Part shown: piece by piece, positions 56,855 through 64,000 of the stretch | How the letters are laid out: each line of letters starts with the position of its first letter | Numbering within the stretch: the stretch's first letter is position 1 | Assembly (NCBI RefSeq): GCF_900070325.1 | Contig: NZ_LN879430.1 | Span: 1,853,379 to 1,917,378, forward strand | Source: Herbinix luporum | GTDB taxonomy: Bacteria; Bacillota; Clostridia; Lachnospirales; Lachnospiraceae | Direction: 5' to 3' | Length of the DNA stretch: 64,000 bases | Made by a program: the position numbers and the translations under genes | Notes under the pieces: model-generated | Seen by the model: only the letters and a program-made list of their open reading frames with translations | Database searches by the model: none | Told to the model about the DNA's origin: nothing

Positions 56855-57246
56855 CAAAGTTAACCTCCTTTTTAAATATAATTTTTATAAAAAACCATAC
56901 AACAAAATCCCATATATTATCTAATTATCCCTATAATTTCACCTCCCTTTAGTAAAACTTATGGACTTTGTCTTTGGCTTTTCATAATAACTAACCCCTA
57001 AATCCCCCTAAATTTTGGTAGAATATCAGTAAAGCAAAAGGATAGGTCGCCCAGTTTTAGTAATTATATGTTAATATTTGTCTCTTAATCATGTTATACC
57101 ATATTTGTATGATTTTTACAATATCTTTTTACATATTTTACTATATAATTCACATTTTATCCTGCTTTATGGATTTTCACGGTACTTTGACTAGAATTTT
57201 GACAGATTATACAAGCCAAAAACTTCAATTTATTTACACAATAACC
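56855..57246 (-). promoter_or_regulatory. Long leader and promoter region of the scaffoldin operon
   Basis: About 390 bases without a gene. On the minus strand TTGTAA (57121-57116), 17 bases, TATAAC (57098-57093) makes a good sigma-A promoter, leaving a transcribed leader of roughly 230 bases before the scaffoldin ATG. The leader holds short G-rich runs (CTGGGCGACC, TTAGGGGGATTTAGGGG, AAGGGAGGTG), including one ribosome-site-like sequence with no long frame behind it. I could not match it to a known riboswitch. Confidence 0.5.
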
Positions 57247-57275
57247 AAAAAAGCTGTCATATAGACAGCTTTTTT
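57247..57275 (-). terminator. Terminator after the GH11-CE4 gene
   Basis: AAAAAAGCTGTC (57247-57258) and GACAGCTTTTTT (57264-57275) form a perfect hairpin with a five-base loop and U-run. It separates the xylanase gene from the scaffoldin promoter. Confidence 0.85.
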
Positions 57276-57321
57276 GACTCTAAAATTCTTATTATTTTGA
57301 CTATTAATATAGCTTTATAAA

Positions 57322-59292
57322 TTACTGCAAATAGGTATATATATTATTATCATTGGGATTTAATGTAACACCCTTTATTTCAAATAATTCACTTAAGGTT
57401 ACAAATTTATAACCTTGATTAAGAAGAGTCGGAATTATAATATCTAGGGCTTCCGGTGTTGGATGTGGCAGGGGCTGTACATCATGCATTAAGAGAATAG
57501 CTCCGTCCCTTGCCCCCCGAATTATTGCATCAGCCCTTTGCTGTGCAGTAGTCGATTGTATCCAGTCATCACAGGTCACACCCCCTACAAAGGTCAAATC
57601 AATGGCATTTAACATGGTATTATTTGTGGCAAGATTAGGTGCACGAAAAAACTTTGCTTTTGTTCCCGAATACCTTTCAATAGCCGCATTTGTATCATTA
57701 ACCGATTTTCTTATCTCTGCTTCTGACATACCGGTCATGGTTGAATAAGTCCAGGAATGATTTCCGATTTCACAACCCATATTAACCATTCTCTTTATAA
57801 CAGAACTTGTTGAATCATTTAGCTTTTGTCCTATCACCATAAATGTTGCCACAACACCATATTTTTCAAGTTTATCTAATACTAAAGGTGTAAGTGTAGT
57901 ATCAGGTCCGTCATCAAAGGTTAAGGCAACTACTTTGTTATAACTTGGTACCTGGGTAGGTGTAGGAGTAGGGGTGGTGTTAGGATTATCATTTTCTAAT
58001 ATCATTTTCTTAAGCAATGAAAAGTCAAGAGCATCAATATAACCATCGGAATTAATATCTGCTGCCTCTTCATCTAGTGAAGTATCTCTCTTTAAAAGAT
58101 ATGACTTTAATAAAGAGTAATCAATTGCATCAACATTTCCGTCAACATTGACATCACCTTTAGTAACAGAAGAGGATTTAGCAGAGAATATAAAGGAATT
58201 AACATTAACAGGTCCTGAAAATACTAATACAATATCCTGTTTGCCTGTTACCTTACTGATATTAGTTGATTTGGTCTCATAGGTATCCCAACCTCCGGTA
58301 TAGGCATCCGATAAGGTACCCAGTAGAGTTCCAGTCTCACTACCTAATCTTATCTGAATACTTGTATTTTGCTCCGAAGCAACTAATGCACTAAAGCTAG
58401 TTGCACCTCCGCTTCCAAAATCAATATCCTTATAGGTTATGGTATCACCACTTTCAATATAACCTATTCCCCCTTCGCCATTGGCTATTCCAATAGTCTC
58501 AAGGGTTGAGGAAGTGGTTGAATTAAACTCTTCTGCTTCTATTGTTTCGAAAGCACTTCTTACGCCGTAATCAACTTCATCGTCGCCACCACCGCTGTCC
58601 CCACCTACTACCAGGGACATAGTGTGTACATTGGCTTTTCCGCTACTTTGATATCCTTCGATGGTAAAGGCTACTTCGTACATCTTACCCATCTTCATTC
58701 CTCTGCTCTCCCAGGCATTAAAATGCTCGCTGACAGATATGGTTCCGCTTGTACGTTTTGATGTCCGAACACTCCAATATTGCTGGAAGGTTGCAGTACC
58801 TTTAATGGAAGGCTGGTTAACCCTGGTTGTCTCATAGATATCATAGGTACCTCCGTCAACTGTAATTCTTCCCTTTGATGTTGCTCCAGGAGGCCGCCAG
58901 TTACCCCAGCTATCCACTATGTAATATTCCACCAAGGGATCAACTGTCCATCCATAGACACAGAGATAGGAGTTACCGTTTGGCTGATAATCACAGCCGT
59001 ATTTTACCGATATATTTCCTATTTGCTGATGTGTCTGAGTTTCGTTGTACTTTTTGCCTGTTCTAAATAAGGCATTGTTAATGTTATTCCACTCACAGGT
59101 AAATGTACCTCCACCGGTAAGAGTCATGGTTGTGTTTCCTGAATCCTTCCATAATTCATAATCATAACCTTCATAGGTACCGGTTTGATTTGAAGTTAAG
59201 GTTATAGCTGCATGGGCATCCGTAACAAATATGGTAGATAGGATTGACAAACACAGTAGTAAAGATAGTAATATCCGTTTTTTTTGCTTCAT
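57322..59292 (-). CDS. Bifunctional cellulosomal xylanase/deacetylase GH11-CBM6-dockerin-CE4
   Basis: A 656-residue secreted enzyme: signal peptide about 1-28, GH11 xylanase about 29-230 (catalytic Glu in PLVEYYIV and in SVSEHFNAW), CBM6 about 245-385, type I dockerin about 395-455 ([26 protein letters not shown]), Pro-Thr linker, and CE4 polysaccharide deacetylase about 468-640. CE4 has Asp in TFDDGPD and the first His in GNHSWTYS, but the second metal His of HxxxH is Tyr. The layout equals C. thermocellum XynA. It cuts xylan and removes acetyl groups. The ATG at 59292 follows GGGGGTAAGCTA. Confidence 0.95.
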   Translation of the reverse strand: MKQKKRILLSLLLCLSILSTIFVTDAHAAITLTSNQTGTYEGYDYELWKDSGNTTMTLTGGGTFTCEWNNINNALFRTGKKYNETQTHQQIGNISVKYGCDYQPNGNSYLCVYGWTVDPLVEYYIVDSWGNWRPPGATSKGRITVDGGTYDIYETTRVNQPSIKGTATFQQYWSVRTSKRTSGTISVSEHFNAWESRGMKMGKMYEVAFTIEGYQSSGKANVHTMSLVVGGDSGGGDDEVDYGVRSAFETIEAEEFNSTTSSTLETIGIANGEGGIGYIESGDTITYKDIDFGSGGATSFSALVASEQNTSIQIRLGSETGTLLGTLSDAYTGGWDTYETKSTNISKVTGKQDIVLVFSGPVNVNSFIFSAKSSSVTKGDVNVDGNVDAIDYSLLKSYLLKRDTSLDEEAADINSDGYIDALDFSLLKKMILENDNPNTTPTPTPTQVPSYNKVVALTFDDGPDTTLTPLVLDKLEKYGVVATFMVIGQKLNDSTSSVIKRMVNMGCEIGNHSWTYSTMTGMSEAEIRKSVNDTNAAIERYSGTKAKFFRAPNLATNNTMLNAIDLTFVGGVTCDDWIQSTTAQQRADAIIRGARDGAILLMHDVQPLPHPTPEALDIIIPTLLNQGYKFVTLSELFEIKGVTLNPNDNNIYTYLQ

Positions 59293-59390
59293 TAGCTTAC
59301 CCCCTTTTTTATATTTTAATAATATTATCAGTTGAAATAACAATATTGGTAAATAATAACAGTAATAGGTGTCAGGCAGGATAAGCAGGG

Positions 59391-61796
59391 CTAATTGGAT
59401 GTCAAGACATAATTAGTAGGTGCCTCCTTACCACTTCCAAGATTAGCAACAAAGCCAAGGATAATAGTCTCTCCCGGGGCAAAATCATTATCCCAAGAGG
59501 GACTTTTAACAATCACCTTATTACCTGTCTGACTTACTAATTCTGCTCCCCAAAGATTTATAATGGAACTATTATAATTAAAGCTAAGTGTCCAGCCACT
59601 ATAAGTTTTATTGGAATTGTTCTTAACAGTTATCTCCCCTTGAAAACCGTTTCCCCAATCATTAACAATCTTATAATTATAAGAAATATCCCCACTGGGT
59701 ACCGGTGTCGGAGTAGCTGTGGGCTTAGGAGTCGGTGTTATACTGGGTTTTGGTGTAGGGGTAGGGGTAACAATAGGTGTCGGTGTCGGTGACCCTGTGG
59801 GATCCGGAGTTGGGCTAGGTGATGAGAGAGGAGGTTCAATTCCATATAATTTTACCCCATCATCATACACAGGAATATAAGGAGTCAACCCCGCAAAACT
59901 AGTTGCCTTATAATCCGGAGAACCGGTTAAGTTCTGATATGACCAGTCATTGTCATTGGACCCGATACCTGCTGGATATGCTATTTCAACACTGGCATCC
60001 TTTTCACACATTTGCCACTCTGCAGGCATAATCTGGGTTCCTGTAAAATCCACAGTAAAATAATAAATATTACCTTCATAATGGGTCAGTCCCAAAAGCT
60101 TAGCCCCTTCATGGTAGGCAAGTTTAATCTCAACATCCTCCACTGTGTATCCTGCTTCAAAAACTTCCGTAAGATCCATAAAATACCTACAGGAAAGCTT
60201 ATCTTTCATGGTTGCAGGTCTGGCAGAGCGGTTATTTATCTGGAATAAAAGATTTAAACGGCCATAGCCTTCATATACAATCCAGCATCTTGTAAAGTAT
60301 TCTATGATATCATCTTCCTCTGCTATAAAATCTTCAGGCTGAGGCCAATTTTTAAGGGGTTCTCCACCGTACATATCATACATCTTAGCCAGTGCACCGA
60401 CAAAGCCGGCATTATAGTCCGTTGCTACTTCATTTAAGGTATAGTCTGTTATATCATCTTTCCAACCGTCACTTGAATCCGGCCCTCCTACTAAGGCTCC
60501 ATATAAAATATTTCTATGATATGCCGGTGTGGTTAATTCACTGGTCCAAGAACCGTGGGCAGTTCTATGATGTGGATGCTTAGGAGCATTTTCACCAAAG
60601 CCCACAACATAACTTCCCTTTCTGGGATTGTCACCCAAGGCATAATTAACCTGTTTCTCGGCAAAAGTACGATATCCTTCCTTTTTAGAAGCTGTTCCCA
60701 CACTATCATCATCTGACCATACAAAGGCTAAAAATGCTGCCGTAGTAGCATACCTTAAGGATCCCCACTGAGACAACCAGGCTAGTCCTCCCGGAGTATA
60801 TGTAATACTTCCGTCCGGCATCCAAAAGTCTAGATTTTTCTCTACCTGAGCCACATAGCTGGGATCTTTAGTAACCTGTGCAATTTTTAAGGCCGCTCCG
60901 TAACTTACATCATCCCAACAGTGGGTATGACCCCCACCTAAAGTGACAGCGGGTAAAGCCTCCATGGCCTTATTAAGATAGGTATCATTATTGGTTTTGA
61001 TATAAAGCCAAACACCACTCCATGCAATGTCATCCAAATAACTGCCTGAAGGATATAAGGTGTTTAAGGGATTTTTCCCTCTGTATTTATCAGCAAAATC
61101 AAATAACTGCTCGGCATGCTCTAGGCAAAGCTTAGCATATTCGGGATCTGTTTCTTCAAATATAAGTGAAGCAATGGCCAAGGCTGCTGAGGCAGATCCT
61201 GCCACATCTGATCCCGGTGTGGAAGTGTCTACCCAGAAAGACTTTCTATCTGTGACATAGTCAAGAAGCTCATGGGCAACCCAAACAGAATGGTCGGAGG
61301 CTTCATAGCCACACATATAGTATAATAAATTAGGTTCAGGATGCGCTTTTATAAAGAAATCTGTGGCCCATTTAATCTCATCAAGTATAATATCCAGCTG
61401 TCCTGACTTTTCAAAAGCCTCCCGGTATTCATATACTGCCCACCCCAATTGAGCAGCTGCATAAGACATAGGATGAGTAAACTTTATTCCGTCACCGGCA
61501 TCTGCCCATCCTCCGGTCAGATCAAGACCCACATCTTGTCCGTCAGTCATGGCCGCATCGGCTCTGTAAGGCAATATATAATTATCTGGTAAATCTCCTA
61601 ACCGATTTGCTTTATAGAACAAAATGGCTTTCTGCAAGGCTTCCCCAAAATTGTAATAGGCATCACCGCTACGGGGTGAACTTGCAGCCTGTGAATAAAG
61701 CTTTTTTTGTACAGGAGATAGGATTATGGTAGCAATTAACACTATCACAAAACTTATACCCAATATTCTTTTGTTAACTTTTAAATGTAAATTCAT
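59391..61796 (-). CDS. Secreted GH9-CBM3c-CBM2 endoglucanase without dockerin
   Basis: An 801-residue enzyme: N-terminal signal/anchor helix about 12-32, GH9 catalytic domain about 42-480 ([29 protein letters not shown]; acid Glu in [12 protein letters not shown]), CBM3c about 490-640 that feeds the cellulose chain, Pro-Thr linker about 645-700, and a terminal CBM2 ([17 protein letters not shown] ... WTLSF). Without a dockerin it is a free processive endoglucanase that can bind cellulose by itself. The ATG at 61796 follows ACGGAGGGGATATT. It lies between the CotH and xylanase genes. Confidence 0.94.
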   Translation of the reverse strand: MNLHLKVNKRILGISFVIVLIATIILSPVQKKLYSQAASSPRSGDAYYNFGEALQKAILFYKANRLGDLPDNYILPYRADAAMTDGQDVGLDLTGGWADAGDGIKFTHPMSYAAAQLGWAVYEYREAFEKSGQLDIILDEIKWATDFFIKAHPEPNLLYYMCGYEASDHSVWVAHELLDYVTDRKSFWVDTSTPGSDVAGSASAALAIASLIFEETDPEYAKLCLEHAEQLFDFADKYRGKNPLNTLYPSGSYLDDIAWSGVWLYIKTNNDTYLNKAMEALPAVTLGGGHTHCWDDVSYGAALKIAQVTKDPSYVAQVEKNLDFWMPDGSITYTPGGLAWLSQWGSLRYATTAAFLAFVWSDDDSVGTASKKEGYRTFAEKQVNYALGDNPRKGSYVVGFGENAPKHPHHRTAHGSWTSELTTPAYHRNILYGALVGGPDSSDGWKDDITDYTLNEVATDYNAGFVGALAKMYDMYGGEPLKNWPQPEDFIAEEDDIIEYFTRCWIVYEGYGRLNLLFQINNRSARPATMKDKLSCRYFMDLTEVFEAGYTVEDVEIKLAYHEGAKLLGLTHYEGNIYYFTVDFTGTQIMPAEWQMCEKDASVEIAYPAGIGSNDNDWSYQNLTGSPDYKATSFAGLTPYIPVYDDGVKLYGIEPPLSSPSPTPDPTGSPTPTPIVTPTPTPKPSITPTPKPTATPTPVPSGDISYNYKIVNDWGNGFQGEITVKNNSNKTYSGWTLSFNYNSSIINLWGAELVSQTGNKVIVKSPSWDNDFAPGETIILGFVANLGSGKEAPTNYVLTSN

Positions 61797-61874
61797 AATA
61801 TCCCCTCCGTTTATTGCCATGTTATCTTTACTGTAACCATAAGGATCCTTGTGTTAACCTTGTAAATAGATTAT

Positions 61875-64000
61875 CTAATTTACCCCCAATGAAGAACGAA
61901 GCCTAGCAAAGGATGTAAATTGCTGATCTAACCAAGTTATATGATTGTTCATCCAGTTTTTCACTTCAGCTACTTTATCTTCATATTTTGGAACTTGAGG
62001 ATTAGGCATTGGCCACCACATATTGTTGTTACTTGGCCATTTTTCTAGATTTAATTGCCCCGACTGGGCCAGGTAAGCTGCAAACTGATCAATTACTCCG
62101 CCGTTTCTAATTAAATCCTCAATTAAGGTATTACGTATTGAATGATACCTGTCATAAGCCTTTTGTAGAAATTCAGGATCTTTAATTAAATAACGATACC
62201 ATTGTTGTCCTTGGGCAGGAGATAATTGCCTATATAAGGTCTGCCAGGTCTGAGTATAATCCCTAAACTCAATAACCATACTTCCTCCTGCACATAAGTC
62301 CCAATCCCAAAGAGGTCCCATCTTCATAAGACCATCCACATCTTTATACATATAAGTACTCTTAAACATTGAATCAAGGTTTCCAAACACCTCTGTAATT
62401 ATCCAAAAATCAACCAAGGAATCCATATCAAACAAATCACTATAATGTACTCTTTGGCCGTTAAAGGTTGCATGGAAATCATTAGATCTTACAGCGTCTT
62501 CAAATGCCTGAACATAGGATTGTATATAGTTAAACATTTCCTGATTAGTCTTAGCATACTCAGGACTTTTAATCATAATTGGTTGTCCCGATTTAGTCTT
62601 AAATTGAGATATCTCATCATATGTATCATCCAATTCCAAAAGATATCCCCCTGTGATATTAGGTAAATCATAATAATCTGAAATTTTTATAGTTACTCCT
62701 TGGAAGGTAAAGCTACCGCTAGTAGCCCAAGTAAGATTTTCTACTAGAGCATCTTCTAATTCATCAGCCATATTTTGTAATGAAGGAATTGACTTGGCAG
62801 CTGCTTTAGCTATATCTTCTGCAGCATCCTCCCAGTCAAAGATATCTACACGGTCTTTTGCTATCTCTGTTTGCTCACAAAGCAAATAGTTTCCTTCATA
62901 GACACCGTTTAAGACCAGGTCAACACTTTGAAATTCTGTAACATCAAAGCCAAGTTTTTTAGCAAAATCAAATGCTATCATATTCCTCATAAGAGAGAGG
63001 TCATAATAGTTGGCCAGTAATACATAGTCCTTATTATTACCCATACCAAATAAGTCTGTCTTCTTATCTAGTTTTATCCGATAAGGCTTTTTAGGAGCAA
63101 ACCAAGTAGAATTTCCTCTGCCTCTGATTTTAATATCACCGTCATACAAGGCAGTATTAAGTTCTGATCCGATTCCCATGATTTTGGCTTTAGCCTTTAC
63201 ATAGACTTCTTTACTTGTGATTGCTTGACCATTTTCTGTATCAATATAGATTACCGGTAAATTACTGTAATATTTAACGGTTTCGTCTCCACCATTTCCG
63301 CCGCCACTTTCCCCATCGGTAGTAACCAGCAATTGTGCACTGGCCATTGATTTGTTTCCTGCTGCATCTACGGCCCGAACAGTAAAGCTATAAGTTGTAT
63401 TAGGTGATAAACCTCTGGCCGTATAGCTTGTTGTGCTAGATGTTCCTAAAAGAGTATTGTTACTATAGATTTCATAAGCGGTTACAGCAACGTTATCGGT
63501 TGAAGCAGTCCATGAGATTGTGATAGATGTAGAAGTTTTTGAAGTGCTAACAAGATTAGTAGGTACTGTAGGAGCCTGGGTATCGGTTACCGGTCCGCTC
63601 TCGGTGTATTCTCTCCATACCCCATATTCTCCGGTTGTACCTGGAGTTTGTCCTTGGGTCCACCACTGGGCTATCCATAGCCTGCCCCCGTAAGAGACAA
63701 TATCTCCGGTATTATAAACTGTAAAGGCGTTCCATGTAGGATAAGTCCCCGGTGTTTGACTAGTCTGTAACTTCCATACACCGTAAGCTTCTGCAGACCC
63801 CGGTACTTGCCCCTGTGTATACCACTGGGCCATCCATACTTTCCCGTCGTAAGTGACCATATCCCCGGTATTATAAATTGTGGAAGGGTTCCAGGCAGGG
63901 TAAGATTCTTGTGCCTCTACAATCTGATTCATAGAAGAATCATACTTAAGCAATATCCCAAAGCCAATAACTAGAATTGCCATCATAATAATGAAGCGTT
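61875..64000 (-). CDS. Secreted CotH-kinase protein with two CBM5/12 modules and Fn3 (5' end probably outside window)
   Basis: At least 703 residues. After a hydrophobic segment come two CBM5/12 (chitin-binding type) modules with AWNPSTIYNTGDMVTYDGKVWMAQWYTQGQ-type repeats (described in parts: YNTGDMVTY, VWMAQWYTQG; YNTGDIVSY, LWIAQWWTQG), a fibronectin III domain about 133-225, a Gly-rich linker and a CotH kinase domain about 240-620 (RGRGNSTWFAPKKPYRIKLD, LMRNMIAFDF, GPLWDWDLCAGG). No ribosome site lies before the ATG at 63986 and the frame is open to the edge, so the gene likely starts further out. CotH domains phosphorylate proteins in spore coats; secreted versions occur with cellulosomes. 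Confidence 0.88.
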   Translation of the reverse strand, partial: RFIIMMAILVIGFGILLKYDSSMNQIVEAQESYPAWNPSTIYNTGDMVTYDGKVWMAQWYTQGQVPGSAEAYGVWKLQTSQTPGTYPTWNAFTVYNTGDIVSYGGRLWIAQWWTQGQTPGTTGEYGVWREYTESGPVTDTQAPTVPTNLVSTSKTSTSITISWTASTDNVAVTAYEIYSNNTLLGTSSTTSYTARGLSPNTTYSFTVRAVDAAGNKSMASAQLLVTTDGESGGGNGGDETVKYYSNLPVIYIDTENGQAITSKEVYVKAKAKIMGIGSELNTALYDGDIKIRGRGNSTWFAPKKPYRIKLDKKTDLFGMGNNKDYVLLANYYDLSLMRNMIAFDFAKKLGFDVTEFQSVDLVLNGVYEGNYLLCEQTEIAKDRVDIFDWEDAAEDIAKAAAKSIPSLQNMADELEDALVENLTWATSGSFTFQGVTIKISDYYDLPNITGGYLLELDDTYDEISQFKTKSGQPIMIKSPEYAKTNQEMFNYIQSYVQAFEDAVRSNDFHATFNGQRVHYSDLFDMDSLVDFWIITEVFGNLDSMFKSTYMYKDVDGLMKMGPLWDWDLCAGGSMVIEFRDYTQTWQTLYRQLSPAQGQQWYRYLIKDPEFLQKAYDRYHSIRNTLIEDLIRNGGVIDQFAAYLAQSGQLNLEKWPSNNNMWWPMPNPQVPKYEDKVAEVKNWMNNHITWLDQQFTSFARLRSSLGVN

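Noticed and set aside
59700..59830. Direct repeats resembling a CRISPR or minisatellite
   Set aside because: They encode the Pro-Thr linker (PTPTP) of the GH9 enzyme; there is no spacer pattern.

Overview
The window looks like chromosome of a low-GC, endospore-forming, cellulolytic anaerobic Firmicute (Clostridia, probably Lachnospiraceae or a near relative). The evidence is a complete spoIIIA operon running off the left edge, a phenylalanyl-tRNA synthetase T-box, AT-rich intergenic DNA, strong AGGAGG ribosome binding sites, and a cellulosome locus whose dockerins carry Ala-Leu/Ala-Ile at the recognition positions, as in the Clostridium cellulolyticum type. I do not name a species.

Left half (1-31,000), mostly housekeeping on the minus strand: spoIIIAA-AH; aroE (+); then a yqeG-aroK-aroQ-pepP-efp block; a cytoplasmic GH5 glycosidase; mscL with a zinc ribbon; a decayed repeat-protein gene; a GNAT acetyltransferase; T-box-pheS-pheT; queA, a 50-residue membrane protein and pyrE-pyrD-pyrK; yjbQ; a CYP152-type P450 peroxygenase (+); an ABC permease whose ATPase gene survives only as a 3' remnant; a cyclophilin (+); pyrC-pyrF; a DUF815 ATPase; argS.

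Middle (29,800-43,200): a CheX-like/CheY signalling pair, PspC, an SH3b-NlpC/P60 wall hydrolase, RqcH, a histidinol-phosphatase-type PHP protein, the iscR-nifS-nifU-mnmA operon behind a near-consensus promoter, a SpoVB-type flippase, a PAS-GGDEF diguanylate cyclase and an FMN-dependent alpha-hydroxy-acid oxidase.

Right half (43,400-64,000), the accessory region devoted to secretion and plant cell wall breakdown: a truncated acetyl-xylan-esterase-like fragment overlapping a secreted S8 protease with Glu at the usual Asp position; two divergent secreted proteins built from Ig-like repeats, one ending in a CBM2-like domain; then, all on the minus strand, CotH with two CBM5/12 modules -> GH9-CBM3c-CBM2 (no dockerin) -> GH11-CBM6-dockerin-CE4 -> scaffoldin (CBM3-X2-Coh-Coh-X2-Coh-X2-Coh-X2-Coh) -> GH48-dockerin -> CBM4-Ig-GH9-dockerin. 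The scaffoldin collects the dockerin enzymes. GH48 plus GH9 gives a core exo/endo cellulase set, GH11/CE4 deals with xylan, and the dockerin-free GH9 is a free companion enzyme.

Most worth a second look: intergenic stem-loops without U-tracts between scaffoldin/GH48 and GH48/GH9, which may set subunit stoichiometry by RNA processing; a divergent fourth cohesin; the Ig-repeat/protease neighbourhood; an apparent AUA start codon for aroK; and a hydrogen-peroxide-type P450 in an apparent anaerobe. No tRNA or rRNA genes, CRISPR arrays, insertion sequences or prophage were seen.
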